From: Meconema thalassinum
Taxonomy: Eukaryota > Arthropoda > Insecta > Orthoptera > Tettigoniidae
NCBI GenBank assembly: GCA_946902985.2
Contig: OX336395.1
Span: forward strand, 16,594,708-16,658,707
Direction: 5' to 3'
DNA: 64,000 nucleotides
Part shown: positions 32,599-47,500 of the stretch, one piece after another
Position numbering within the stretch: the stretch's first letter is position 1
Layout of the letters: every line of letters starts with the position of its first letter
Notes under the pieces: generated by a model
Databases searched by the model: none
The model's input: the letters and a program-made list of their open reading frames with translations, nothing else
What the model was told of the DNA's origin: nothing
Made by a program: the position numbers and the translations under genes

Positions 32599-35500
32599 AG
32601 TGGCCACCATTTTGGTTCTTGACTATGGTCTGAGTGGGAAAGTAGGTTGTCCTTACAAGGCTGAATATTAGGTTGGAGGTAGAGGGTCGACCATATTAGG
32701 GTTTAGTGGCCACCATTTTGGGTCTTGCCTACGGTCCGAAAGTGAAAGTGGGTTTTCCTCACAAGGCTGAATAATAGGTTGGAGGTAGAGGGTCGACCAT
32801 ATTAGGGTTAAGTGGCCACCATTTTGGTTCTTGACTACGGTCTGAGAGGGAAAGTAGGTTTTTCTCACAAGGCTGAATATTCGGTTGGAGGTAGAGGGTC
32901 GACCTTATTAGGGTTAAGTGGCCACCATTTTGAGTCTTGCCTACGGTCCGAGATAGAAAGTGGGTTTTCCTCACAAAGCTGAATAATAGGTTGGAGGTAG
33001 AGGGTCGACCATATTAGGGATTAGTGGCCTCCATTTTGGGTATTGACTACGGTCTGAGAGAGAAAGTGGATTTTCCTCACAAGGCTGAATATTAGGTTGG
33101 AGGTAGAGGGTCGACCATATTCGGGGTTAGTGGCCACCATTTTGGTTATTGCCTAAGGTCCGAGAGAAAGTAAGTTGTCCTCACAATGCTGAATATTAGG
33201 TTGGAGGTAGTGAGTCGACCATATTAGGGTTGAGTGGCCACCATTTTGGTTCTTGACTATGGTAGGAGAGGGTAGTATGTTTTCTCACAAGGCTGAATAT
33301 TAGGTTGGAAGTAGAGGGTCGACCATATTAGGGTTTATTGGCCACCATTTTGTGTCTTGCCTATGGTCTGAGAGAGAAAGTAGGTTTTCCTCACAAGGCT
33401 GAATATTAGGTTGGAGGTAGAGGGTCGTCCATATTAGGGTTCAGTGGCCACCATTTTGGTTCCTGACTACGGTCCGCGAGGGATAGTAGGTGGTCCTCAC
33501 GAGGCTGAATACTCAGTTGGAGGTAGAGGGTCGACCATATTAGGGGTTAGTGGCCACCATTTTGGTCCTTGCCTACGGTCTGAGAGAGTAAGAGGTTTGT
33601 CCTCACAAGGCTGAATTTTCGGTTGGAGGTAGAAGGTCGACCAAATAAGGGTTTAGTGGCCACCATTTTGGTTCTTGACAACAGTCTGAGAGAAAGAAGG
33701 TTGTCCTCACAAGGCTGAATATTAGGTTAGAGTAAGAGGGTCCACCTTATTAGGGTTTAGTGGCCACCATTTTGGTTCTTGACTAAGGTCTGAGTGAGAA
33801 AGTAGGTTGTCCTCACAGGGCTGAATATTAGGTTGGAGGTAGAGGGTCGACCATATTCGGGGTTAGTGGCCACCATTTTGGTTATTGCCTACGTCTGAGA
33901 GAAAGTAGGTTGTCCTCACACGGCTGAATATTAGGTTAGAATGAGAGGGTCGACCATATTAGGGTGTAGTGGCCACCATTTTGGTTCTTGACTACGGTCT
34001 AAGAGAGAAAGTAGGTTGTACTCACAAGGCTGAATATTAGGTAGGAGGTAGAGGGTCGTCCATATTAGGGTTCAGTGGCCACCATTTTGATTCCTGACTA
34101 CGGTCCGCGAGGGATAGTAGGTGGTCCTCACGAGGCTGAATATTCAGTTGGAGGTAGAGGGTCGACCATATTAGGGTTTAGTGGCCACCATTTTGGTTCT
34201 TGACTACGGTCTGAGACGGAAAGTAGGTTGTACTCACAAGGCTGAATATTAGGTTGGAGGTAGAGGGGCGACCATATTAGGGTTTAGTGGCCACCATTTT
34301 GGTTCTTGACTATGGTCTGAGAGAGTAAGTAGGTTGTCCTCACAAGGCTGAATATTAGGTTGGAGGTAGAGGGTCGACCTTATTAGGGTTTAGTGGCCAC
34401 CATTTTTGTTCTTGACTAAGGTCTGAGAGAGAAAGTAGGTTGTACTCACAAGGCTGAATATTAGATTGGAGGAAGAGGGTCGTCCATATTAGGGTTCAGT
34501 GGCCACCATTTTGGTTCTTGACTACGGTCCGAGAGGGATAGTAGGTGGTCCTCACGAGGCTGAATATTCAGTTGGAGGTAGAGGGTCGACCATATTAGGG
34601 TTTATTGGCCACCATTTTGGTTATTGACTATGGTCTTAGAGGGAAAGTAGGTTGTACTCACAAGGCTGAATATTAGGTTGGAGGTCGAGGGTCGACCATA
34701 TTAGGGTTAAGTGGCCACCATTTTGGTTCTTGCCTATGGTCTGAGAGAGAAAGTATGTTTTCCTCACAAGGCTGAATATTAGGTTGGAGGTAGAGGGTCG
34801 ACCATATTAGGGGTTAGTGCCCCCCATTTTAGTTCTTGACTATGGTCTGAGAGAGTAAGTAGGTTGTCCTCACAAGCCTGAATATTAGGTTGGAGGTAGA
34901 AGGTCGACCATATTAGGGTTTATTGGTCACCATTTTGGTTATTGCCTATGGTCTGAGAGGGAAAGTAGGTTTTCCTCACAAGGCTGAATGTGAGGTTGGA
35001 GGTAGAGGATTGACCATATTAGGGGTTAGTGGCCACCATTTTGGTCCTTGCCTACGGTCTGAGAGAGTAAGTAGGTTGTCCTCACAAGACTGAATATTAG
35101 GTTGGATGTAGAGGGTCGACCATATTAGGGTTTATTGGCCACCATATTGGTTATTGCCTACGGACTGAGAGGGAAAGTAGGTTGTCCTCACAAGGCTGAA
35201 TATTAGGCTGGAGGTAGAAGGTCGTCCATATTAGGGTTCATTGGCCACCATATTGGTTATTGCCTACGGACTGAGAGAGTAAGTAGGTTGTCCTCACAAG
35301 ACTGAATATTAGGTTGGATGTAGAGGGTCGACCATATTAGGGTTTATTGGCCACCATATTGGTTATTGCCTACGGACTGAGAGGGAAAGTAGGTTGTCCT
35401 CACAAGGCTGAATATTGGGCTGGAGGTAGAAGGTCGTCCATATTAGGGTTTATTGGCCATCATATTGGTTATTGCCTACGGACTGAGGGGGAAAGTAGGT

Positions 35501-38500
35501 TGACCTCACAAGGCTGAATATTAGGTTGGATGTAGAGGGTCGACCTTATTAGGGTTTAGTGGCCACCATTTTGGGTCTTGATTACGGTCTGAGAGAAAGT
35601 AGGTTGTCCTTACAAGGCTGAATATTAGGTTGGAGGTAGAGGATCGACAATATTAGGGTTTATTGTCCACCATGTTGGTTATTGCCTATGGTCTGAGAGA
35701 ATGTAGGTTGTCCTCACAAGGCTGAATATTAGATTCGAGGTAGAGGTTCAACCATATTAGGGTTTTGTGGCCACCATTTTGGGTCTTGACTACGGTCTGA
35801 GAGAAAGTAGGTTGTCCTTACAAGGCTGAATATTAGGTTGGAGGTAGAGGGTCGACCATATTAGGGTTAAGTGGCCACCGTTTTGGGTCTTGCCTACGGT
35901 CCGAGAGAGAAAGTGGGTTTTCCTCACAAGGCTGAATAATAGGTTGGAGGTAGAGGGTCGACCATATTAGGGTTTAGTGGCCACCATTTTGGTTCGTGAC
36001 TACGGTCTGAGAGGGAAAGTAGGTTTTCCTCACAAGGCTGAATATTCGGTTGGAGGTAGAGGGTCGACCTTATTAGGGTTAAGTGGCCACCATTTTGAGT
36101 CTTGCCTACGGTCCGAGATAGAAAGTGGGTTTTCCTCACAAAGCTGAATAATAGGTTGGAGGTAGAGGGTCGACCATATTAGGGTTTAGTGGCCTCTGTT
36201 TTGGGTATTGACTACGGTCTGAGAGGGTAGTAGGTTTTCTCACAAGGCTGAATATTAGGTTGGAGGTAGAGGGTCGACCATATTCGGGGTTAGTGGCCAC
36301 CATTTTGGTTATTGCCTAAGGTCCGAGAGAAAGTAAGTTTTCCTCACAATGCTGAATATTAGGTTGTAAGTAGAGGGTCGACCATATTAGGGTTTATTGG
36401 CCACCATTTTGTGTCTTGCCTACGGTCTGAGAGAGAAAGTGGGTTTTCCTCACAAGGCTGAATATGAGGGTTGAGGTAGAGGGTCGACCATATTAGGGGT
36501 TAGTGGCCACCATTTTGGTCCTTGCCTACGCTCTGAGAGAGTAAGAGGTTTGTCCTCACAAGGCTGAATTTTCGGTTGGAGGTAGAAGGTCGACCAAATA
36601 AGGGTTTAGTGGCCACCATTTTGGTTCTTGACAACAGTCTGAGAGAAAGAAGGTTGTCCACACCAGGCTGAATATTAGGTTAGAGTAAGAGGGTCGACCA
36701 TATTAGGGTTTAGTGGCCACCATTGTGGTTCTTGACTAAGGTCTGAGAGAGAAAGTAGGTTGTCCTCACAGGGCTGAATATTAGGTTGGAGGTAGAGGGT
36801 CGACCATATTCGGGGTTAGTGGCCGCCATTTTGGTTATTGCCTACGTCTGAGAGAAAGTAGGTTGTCCTCACAAGGCTGAATATTAGGTTAGAGTAAGAG
36901 GGTCGACCATATTAGGGTGTAGTGGCCACCATTTTGGTTCTTGACTACGGTCTAAGAGAGAAAGTAGGTTGTACTCACAAGGCTGAATATTAGGTTGGAG
37001 GTAGAGGGTCGACCATATTAGGGTTCAGTGGCCACCATTTTGGTTCCTGACTACGGTCCGCGAGGGATAGTAGGTGGTCCTCACGAGGCTGAATATTCAG
37101 TAGGAGGTAGAGGGTCGACCATATTAGGGTTTAGTGGCCACCATTTTAGTTCTTGACTTCGGTCTGAGACGGAAAGTAGGTTGTACTCACAAGGCTGAAT
37201 ATTAGGTTGGAGGTAGAGGGTCGACCATATTAGGGTTTAGTGGCCACCATATTGGTTCTTGACTACGGTCCTAGAGGGATAGTAGGTGGTCCTCACGAGG
37301 CTGAATATTCAGTTGGAGGTAGAGGGTCGACCTTATTAGGGTTTAGTGGCCACCATTTTTGTTCTTGACTATGGTCTGAGAGAGAAAGTAGGTTGTCCTC
37401 ACAAGGCTGAATATTAGGCTGGAGGTAGAAGGTCGTCCATATTAGGGTTCATTGGCCACCATATTGGTTGTTGCCTACGGACTGAGAGAGTAAGTAGGTT
37501 GTCCTCACAAGACTGAATATTAGGTTGGATGTAGAGGGTCGACCATATTAGGGTTTATTGGCCACCATATTGGTTATTGCCTACGGACTGAGAGGGAAAG
37601 TAGGTTGTCCTCACAAGGCTGAATATTGGGCTGGAGGTAGAAGGTCGTCCATATTAGGGTTTATTGGCCATCATATTGGTTATTGCCTACGGACTGAGGG
37701 GGAAAGTAGGTTGACCTCACAAGGCTGAATATTAGGTTGGATGTAGAGGGTCGACCTTATTAGGGTTTAGTGGCCACCATTTTGGGTCTTGATTACGGTC
37801 TGAGGGAAAGTAGGTTGTCCTTACAAGGCTGAATATGAGGTTGGAGGTAGAGGATCGACAATATTAGGGTTTATTGTCCACCATGTTGGTTATTGCCTAT
37901 GGTCTGAGAGAATGTAGGTTGTCCTCACAAGGCTGAATATTAGATTCGGGGTAGAGGTTCAACCATATTAGGGTTTTGTGGCCACCATTTTGGGTCTTGA
38001 CTACGGTCTGAGAGAAAGTAGGTTGTCCTTACAAGTCTGAATATTAGGTTGGAGGTAGAGGGTCGACCATATTAGGGTTAAGTGGCCACCGTTTTGGGTC
38101 TTGCCTACGGTCCGAGAGAGAAAGTGGGTTTTCCTGACAAGGCTGAATAATAGGTTGGAGGTAGAGGGTCGACCATATTAGGGTTTAGTGGCCACCATTT
38201 TGGTTCGTGACTACGGTCTGAGAGGGAAAGTAGGTTTTCCTCACAAGGCTGAATATTCGGTTGGAGGTAGAGGGTCGACCTTATTAGGGTTAAGTGGCCA
38301 CCATTTTGAGTCTTGCCTACGGTCCGAGATAGAAAGTGGGTTTTCCTCACAAAGCTGAATAATAGGTTGGAGGTAGAGGGTCGACCATATTAGGGTTTAG
38401 TGGCCTCTGTTTTGGGTATTGACTACGGTCTGAGAGGGTAGTAGGTTTTCTCACAAGGCTGAATATTAGGTTGGAGGTAGAGGGTCGACCATATTCGGGG

Positions 38501-41500
38501 TTAGTGGCCACCATTTTGGTTATTGCCTAAGGTCCGAGGGAAAGTAAGTTGTCCTCACAATGCTGAATATTAGGTTGGAAGTAGAGGGTCGACCATATTA
38601 GGGTTTATTGGCCACCATTTTGTGTCTTGCCTACGGTCTGAGAGAGAAAGTGGGTTTTCCTCACAAGGCTGAATATGAGGGTTGAGGTAGAGGGTCGACC
38701 ATATTAGGGGTTAGTGGCCACCATTTTGGTCCTTGCCTACGCTCTGAGAGAGTAAGAGGTTTGTCCTCACAAGGCTGAATTTTCGGTTGGAGGTAGAAGG
38801 TCGACCAAATAAGGGTTTAGTGGCCACCATTTTGGTTCTTGACAACAGTCTGAGAGAAAGAAGGTTGTCCTCACAAGGCTGAATATTAGGTTAGAGTAAG
38901 AGGGTCGACCATATTAGGGTTTAGTGGCCACCATTTTGGTTCTTGACTAAGGTCTGAGAGAGAAAGTAGGTTGTCCTCACAGGGCTGAATATTAGGTTGG
39001 AGGTAGAGGGTCGACCATATTCGGGGTTAGTGGCCACCATTTTGGTTATTGCCTACGTCTGAGAAAAAGTAGGTTGTCCTCACAAGGCTGAATATTAGGT
39101 TAGAGTAAGAGGGTCGACCATATTAGGGTTTAGTGGCCACCATTTTAGTTCTTGACTTCGGTCTGAGACGGAAAGTAGGTTGTACTCACAAGGCTGAATA
39201 TTAGGTTGGAGGTAGAGGGTCGACCATATTAGGGTTTAGTGGCCACCATTTTGGTTCTTGACTACGGTCCTAGAGGGATAGTAGGTGGTCCTCACGAGGC
39301 TGAATATTCAGTTGGAGGTAGAGGGTCGACCTTATTAGGGTTTAGTGGCCACCATTTTTGTTCTTGACTATGGTCTGAGAGAGAAAGTAGGTTGTACTCA
39401 CAAGGCTGAATATTAGGTTGGAGGTAGAGGGTCGTCCATATTAGGGTTCAGTGGCCACCATTTTGGTTCTTGACTACGGTCCGAGAGGGATAGTAGGTGG
39501 TCCTCACGAGGCTGAATATTCAGTTGGAGGTAGAGGGTCGACCATATTAGGGTTTAGTGGCCACCATTTTGGTTATTGACTTCGGTCTTAGAGGGAAAGT
39601 AGGTTGTACTCACAAGGCTGAATATTAGGTTGGAGGTAGAGGGTCGTCCATATTAGGGTTAAGTGGCCACCATTTTGGTTCTTGCCTATGGTCTGAGAGA
39701 GAAAGTATGTTTTCCTCACAAGGCTGAATATTAGGTTGGAGGTAGAGGGTCGACCATATTAGGGGTAAGTGCCCCCCATTTTAGTAATTGACTATGGTCT
39801 GAGAGAGTAAGTAGGTTGTCCTCACAAGCCTGAATATTAGGTTGGAGGTAGAAGGTCGACCATATTAGGGTTTATTGGTCACCATTTTGGTTATGCCTAT
39901 GGTCTGAGAGGGAAAGTAGGTTTTCCTCACAAGGCTGAATATGAGGTTGGAGGTAGAGGATCGACCATATTAGGGGTTAGTGGCCACCATTTCGGTCCTT
40001 GCCTACGGTCTGAGAGAGTAAGTAGGTTGTCCTCACAAGACTGAATATTAGGTTGGATGTAGAGGGTCGACCATATTAGGGTTTATTGGCCACCATATTG
40101 GTTATTGCCTATGGACTGAGAGGGAAAGTAGGTTGTCCTCACAAGGCTGAATATTAGGCTGGAGGAAGAAGGTCGTCCATATTAGGGTTTATTGGCCACC
40201 ATATTGGTTATTGCCTACGGACTGAGAGAGTAAGTAGATTGTCCTCACAAGACTGAATATTAGGTTGGATGTAGAGGGTCGACCATATTAGGGTTTATTG
40301 GCCACCATATTGGTTATTGCCTACGGACTGAGAGGGAAAGTAGGTTGTCCTCACAAGGCTGAATATTGGGCTGGAGGTAGAAGGTCGTCCATATTAGGGT
40401 TTATTGGCCATCATATTGGTTATTGCCTACGGACTGAGGAGGAAAGTAGGTTGACCTCACAAGGCTGAATATTAGGTTGGATGTACAGGGTCGACCTTAT
40501 TAGGGTTTAGTGGCCACCATTTTGGGTCTTGATTACGGTCTGAGAGAAAGTAGGTTGTCCTTACAAGGCTGAATATTAGGTTGGAGGTAGAAAGTCCACC
40601 TTATTAGGGTTAAGTGGGCACCATTTTGGTTCCTGACTATGGTCTGAGAGGGAAAGTAGGTTGTAATCACAATGCTGAATATTAAGTTGGAGGTAGAGTG
40701 TCGACCATATTAGGGTTTAGTGGCCACCATTTTGGTTCTTGACTACGGTCTGAGAGGGAAAGTAGGTTTTCCTCACAAGGCTGAATATTAGTTTGGAGGT
40801 AGACGGTCGACCATACTTGGGTTTAGTGGCCACAATTTTGGTTCTTGGCTACGGTCTGAGCGAGTAGGTAGGTTGTCCTCACAAGGCTGAATTTTCGGTT
40901 GGAGGTAGAAGGTTGACCATATTAGGGTTTATTGGCCACCATATGGTTATTGCCTACGGTTTGAGAGAGAAAGTGGGCTTTCCTCACAAGGCTGAATAAT
41001 ACGTTGGAGGTAGAGGGTCGACCATTTTAGGGTGTAGTGGCCACCATTTTGGGTCTTGAGTACGGTCTGAGAGAAAGTAGGTTGTTCTCACAAGGCTGAA
41101 TATTAGGTGGGAGGTAGAGCGTCGACCATATTTGGTGTAGTGGCCAACATTTTGGTTCTTGACTACAGTCTGAGAGAAAGAAGGTTGTCCTCACAAGGCT
41201 GAAAATTAGGTTCGAGGTAGAGCGTCGACCATATTAGGGTTTAGTGGCCACCATTTTGGGTCTTGACTTTGGTCTGAGAGAAAGTGGGTTTTCCTCACAA
41301 GGCTGATAATTAGGTTGGAGGTAGAGAGTCCACCATATTAAAGTTTAGTGGCCACCATTTTGGTTCTTGACTATGGTCTGAGAGGGAAAGTAGGTTGTCC
41401 TCACAAGGCTGAATATTAGGTTGGAGGTAGAGGGTCGACCATATTAGTGTTTCATGGCCACCTTTTTGGTTCTTGACTATGGTCTGAGAGGGTAATAGGT

Positions 41501-44500
41501 TTTCCTCACAAGGCTGAATATTAGGTTGGAGGTAGAGGGTCGACCATATTAGGATTTAGTGGCAACCATTTTGGTTCTTGACTACGGTCTGAGAGGGAAA
41601 ATAGGTTTTCCTCACAAGGCTGAATATTAGGTTGGAGGTAGACGGTCGACCATACTAGGGGTTAGTGGCCACCATTTCGGTTCTTGACTACGGTCTGAGA
41701 GAAAGTAGGTTGTCCTCACAAGGCTGAATATTAGGTTGGAGTTAGATGGTCGACAATATTAGGGTTTAGTGGCCACCATTTTGGTTCTTGACTAAGGTCT
41801 GAGAGAGAAAGTAGGTTGTCCTCAAAAGGCTTAATATTAGGTTGGAGGTAGAGGGTCGACCATATTCGGGGTTAGTGGCCACCATTTTAGTTATTGCCTA
41901 CGGTCCGAGAAAAAGTAGGTTGTCCTCACAAGGCTGAATATTAGGTTAGAGTATGAGGGTCGACCATATTAGGGTTAAGTGGCCACCATTTTGGTTCTTG
42001 ACTACGGTCCAAGAGAGAAAGTAGGTTGTCCTCACAAGGCTGAATATTAAGTTGGAGGTAGAGGGTCGACCATATTAGGGTTCAGTGGCCACCATAATGG
42101 TTCTTGACTACGTTTCCGAGAGGGATAGTAGGTGGTCCTTACGAGGCTGCATATTAAGTTGGAGGTAGAGGGTCGACCATGTTAGGGTTTAGTGGCCACC
42201 ATTTTGGTTCTTGACTATGGTCTGAGAGGGAAAGTAGGTTGTCCTCACAAGGCTGAATATTAGGTTGGAGGTAGAGGCTCGACCATATTAGGGTTTAGTG
42301 GCCACCATTTTGGTTCTTGACTACGATCTGAGAGGGAGAGTAGGTTGTCCTCACAAGGCTGAATATTAGGTTGGAGGTAGACCGTCGACCATACTAGGGG
42401 TTAGTGGCCACCATTTTGATTCTTGACTACGATCTGAGAGGGAAAGTAGGTTGTCCTCACAAGGCTGAATATTAGGTAGGAGGTAGAGGGTCGACCATAT
42501 TAGGGTTTAGTGGCCACCATTTTGGTTCTTGACTACGGTCTGAGAGGGAAAGTAGGTTTTCTTCACAAGGCTGTATATTAGGATGGAGGTAGACGGTCGA
42601 CCATACTAGGGGTTAGTGGCCACCATTCTGATTCTTGACTACGATCTGAGAGGGAAAGTAGGTTGTCCTCACAAGGCTGAATATAAGGTAGGAGGTAGAG
42701 GGTCGACCATATTAGGGTTTAGTAGCCACCATTTTGGGTCTTGCCTACGGTCGGAGAGAGAAAGTGGGTTTTCCTCACAAGGCTGAATATTAGGTTGGAG
42801 GTAGAGGGTCGACCATATTAGGGTTTAGTGGCCTCCATTTTGGTTCTTGACTATGGTCTGAGAGGGTAGTAGGTTTTCCTCACAAGGCTGATTATGAGGT
42901 TGGAGTTAGAGGATCGGCCATATTAGGGTTTAGTGGCCACCATTTTGGTTCTTGACTATGGTCAGAGAGGGTAGTAGGTTTTCCTCACAAGGCTAATTAT
43001 GAGGTTGGAGGTAGAGGGTCGGCCATATTAGGGTTTTGTGGCCACCATTTTGGTTCTTGACTACGGTCTGAGAGAAAGTAGGTTGTCCTCACAAGGTTGA
43101 ATATTAGGTTGGAGTTATAGGGTCGACCATATTAGGGTTTAGTGGCCACCATTTTGGTTATTGCCTATGGTCTGAGAGCGAAAGTAAGTTTTCCTCACAA
43201 GGCTGAATATTAGGTTGGAGGTAGAAGATCGACCATATTAGGGGTTAGTGGCCACCATTTTGGTCCTTGCCTACGGTCTCAGAGAGTAAGTAGGTTGTCC
43301 TCACAAGGCTGAATTTTCGGTTGGGTGTAGAAGGGCGACCATATTAGGGGTTATTGGCCACCATATTGGTTATTGCCTACGGACTGAGAGGGAAAGTAGG
43401 TTGTCCTCACAAGGCTGAATATTAGGTTGGATGTAGAGGGTCGACCATATTAGGGTTCAGTGGCCACCATTTTGGGTCTTGCCTACGGTCCGAGAGAGAA
43501 AGTGGGTTTTCCTCACAAGGCTTAATATTAGGTTGGATGTAGAGGGTCGACCATACTAGGGTTTAGTGGCCACCATTTTGGTTCTTGACTACGATCTGAG
43601 AGGGAAAGTAGGTTGTTCTCACAAGGCTGAATATTAGGCTGGAGGTAGAGGGTCGACCATATTAGGGTTTAGTGGCCACCATTTCGGTTCTTGACTATGG
43701 TCTGAGAGGGAAAGTAGGTTTTCCTCACAAGGCTGAATATTAGGTTGGAGGTAGACGGTCGACCATACTAGGGGTTAGTGGCCACCATTTTGGTTCTTGA
43801 CTACGGTCTGAGAGGATTAGTAGGTTCTCCTCACAAGGCCGAATTTTCGGTTGGAGGTAGAAGGTCGACCATATTAGGATTTATTAGCCACCATATTGGT
43901 TATTGTCTATGGACTGAGAGGGAAAGTAGGTTGTCCTCACAAGGCTGAATATTAGGTTGGAGGTAGAGGGTCGACATTATTAGGGTGTAGTGGCCACCAT
44001 TTTGGTTCATGACTACAGTCTGAGAGAAAGAGGGTTGTCCTCACAAGGCTGAATATTAGGTCGGAGGTAGAGGATCGACCATATTAGGGGTTAGTGGCCA
44101 CCATCTTGGTCCTTGCCTACGGTCTGAGAGAGTAAGTAGGTTGTCCTCACAAGGCTGAATTTTCGGTTGGAGTTAGAAGGTCGACCATATTAGGGTTTAT
44201 TGGCCACCATATTGGTTATTGCCTATGGACTGAGAGGGAAAGTAGGTTGTCCTCACAAGGCTAAATATTATTTTGGAGGTAGAGGGTCGACAATATTAGG
44301 GTGTAGTGGCCACCATTTTGGTTCATGACTACAGTCTGAGAGAAAGAAGGTTGTCCTCACAAGGCTGAATATTAAGTTGGAGGTAGAGGGTCGACCATAT
44401 TAGGGTTTATTGGCCACCATTTTGGTTATTGCCTACGATCCGAGAGAGAAAGTGGGTTTTCCTCACAAGGCTGATTATTAGGTTGGAGGTAGAGAGTCCA

Positions 44501-47500
44501 CCATATTAGTGTTTAGTGGCCACCATTTTTGTTCTTGACTATGGTCTGAGAGAAAGTAGGTTGTCCTCACAAGGCTGAATATGAGGTTGGAGTTAGATGG
44601 TCGACAATATTAGGGTTTAGTGGCCACCATTTTGGTTCTTGACTAAGGTCTGAGAGAGAAAGTAGGTTGTCCTCAAAAGGCTTAATATTAGGTTGGAGGT
44701 AGAGGGTCGACCTTATTCGGGGTTAGTGGCCACCATTTTGGTTCTTGACTATGGTAGGAGAGGGTAGTAGGTTTTCTCACAAGGCTGAATATTAGGTTGA
44801 AAGTAGAGGGTCGACCATATTAGGGTTTATTGGCCACCATTTTGTGTCTTGCCTACGGTTTGAGAGAGAAAGTGGGTTTTCCTCACAAGGCTGAATATCA
44901 GGTTGGAGGTAGAGGGTCGTCCATATTAGGGTTCAGTGGCCACCATTTTGGTTCTTGACTACGGTCCTAGAGGGATAGTAGGTGGTCCTCACGAGGCTGA
45001 ATATTCAGTTGGAGGTAGAGGGTCGACCATATTAGGGGTTAGTGGCCACCATTTTGGTCCTTGCCTACGGTCTGAGAGAGTAAGAGGTTTGTCCTCACAA
45101 GGCTGAATTTTCGGTTGGAGGTAGAAGGTCGACCAAATAAGGGTTTAGGGGCCACCATTTTGGTTCTTGACAACAGTCTGAGAGATAGAAGGTTGTCCTC
45201 ACAAGGCTGAATATTAGGTTAGAGTAAGAGGGTCGACCATATTAGGGTTTAGTGGCCACCATTTTGGTTCTTGACTAAGGTCTGAGAGAGAAAGTAGGTT
45301 GTCCTCACAGGGCTGAATATTAGGTTGGAGGTAGAGGGTCGACCATATTCGGGGTTAGTGGCCACCATTTTGGTTATTGCCTACGTCTGAGAGAAAGTAG
45401 GTTGTCCTCACAAGGCTGAATATTAGGTTAGAGTAAGATGGTCGACCATATTAGGGTGTAGTGGCCACCATTTTGGTTCTTGACTACGGTCTAAGAGAGA
45501 AAGTAGGTTGTACTCACAGGGCTGAATATTAGGTTGGAGGTAGAGGGTCGTCCATATTAGGGTTCAGTGGCCACCATTTTGGTTCCTGACTACGGACCGC
45601 GAGGGATAGTAGGTGGTCCTCACGAGGCTGAATATTCAGTTGGAGGTTGAGGGTCGACCATATTAGGGTTTAGTGGCCACCATTTTGGTTCTTGACAACG
45701 GTCTGAAACGGAAAGTAGGTTGTACTCAGAAGGCTGATTATTAGGTTGGAGGTAGATGGGCGACCATATTAGGGTTTAGTGGCCACCATTTTGGTTCTTG
45801 ACTACGGTCCTAGAGGGATAGTAGGTGGTCCTCACGAGGCTGAATATTCAGTTGGAGGTAGAGGGTCGACCTTATTAGGGTTTAGTGGCCACCATTTTTG
45901 TTCTTGACTATGGTCTGAGAGAGAAAGTAGGTTGTACTCACAAGGCTGAATATTAGATTGGAGGTAGAGGGTCGTCCATATTAGGGTTCAGTGGCCACCA
46001 TTTTGGTTCTTGACTACGGTCCGAGAGGGATAGTAGGTGGTCCTCACGAGGCTGAATATTCAGTTGGAGGTAGAGGGTCGACCTTATTAGGGTTTAGTGG
46101 CCACCATTTTGGTTATTGACTACGGTCTTAGAGGGAAAGTAGGTTGTACTCACAAGGCTGAATATTTGGTTGGAGGTAGAGGGTCGACCATATTAGGGTT
46201 AAGTGGCCACCATTTTGGTTCTTGCCTATGGTCTGAGAGAGAAAGTATGTTTTCCTCACAAGGCTGAATATTAGGTTGGAGGTAGAGGGTCGACCATATT
46301 AGGGGTTAGTGCCCCCCATTTTAGTTCTTGACTATGGTCTGAGAGAGTAAGTAGGTTGTCCTCACAAGCCTGAATATTAGGTTGGAGGTAGAAGGTCGAC
46401 CATATTAGGGTTTATTGATCACCATTTTGGTTATTGCCTATGGTCTGAGAGGGAAAGTAGGTTTTCCTCACAAGGCTGAATATGAGGTTGGAGGTAGAGG
46501 ATCGACCATATTAGGGGTTAGTGGCCACCATTTTGGTCCTTGCCTACGGTCTGAGAGAGTAAGTAGGTTGTCCTCACAAGACTGAATATTAGGTTGGATG
46601 TAGAGGGTCGACCATATTAGGGTTTATTGGCCACCATATTGGTTATTGCCTACGGACTGAGAGGGAAAGTAGGTTGTCCTCACAAGGCTGAATATTAGGC
46701 TGGAGGTAGAGGGTCGTCCATATTAGGGTTTATTGGCCACCATATTGGTTATTGCCTACGGACTGAGAGAGTAAGTAGGTTGTCCTCACAAGACTGAATA
46801 TTAGGTTGGTTGTAGAGGGTCGACCATATTAGGGTTTATTGGCCACCATATTGGTTATTGACAAAGGACTGAGAGGGAAAGTAGGTTGTCCTCACAAGGC
46901 TGAATATTGGGCTGGAGGTAGAAGGTCGTCCATATTAGGGTTTATTGGCCATCATATTGGTTATTGCCTACGGACTGAGGGGGAAATTAGGTTGACCTCA
47001 CAAGGCTGAATATTAGGTTGGATGTAGAGGGTCGATCTTATTAGGGTTTAGTGGCCACTATTTTGGGTCTTGATTACGGTCTGAGAGAAAGTAGGTTGTC
47101 CTTACAAGGCTGAATATTAGGTTGGAGGTAGAGGATCGACAATATTAGGGTTTATTGTCCACCATGTTGGTTATTGCCTATGGTCTGAGAGAATGTAGGT
47201 TGTCCTCACAAGGTTGAATATTAGGTTCGAGGTAGAGGTTCAACCATATTAGGGTTTTGTGACCACCATTTTGGGTCTTGACTACGGTCTGAGAGAAAGT
47301 AGGTTGTCCTTACAAGGCTGAATATTAGGTTGTAGGTAGAGGGTCGACCATATTAGGGTTTAGTGGCCACCGTTTTGGGTCTTGCCTACGGTCCGAGAGA
47401 GAAAGTGGGTTTTCCTCACAAGGCTGAAAAATAGGTTGGAGGTAGAGGGTCGACCATATTAGGGTTTAGTGGCCTCCATTTTGGGTATTGACTACGGTCT

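Noticed and set aside
32668..38350. Minus-strand open frames in the satellite with 35-residue periodic proteins (for example 35924-36139, 38105-38350)
   Set aside because: The 105-bp unit is a multiple of three, so frames persist by chance for two units or so. Indels of one or two bases break them everywhere, and there is no conserved start or splice pattern.
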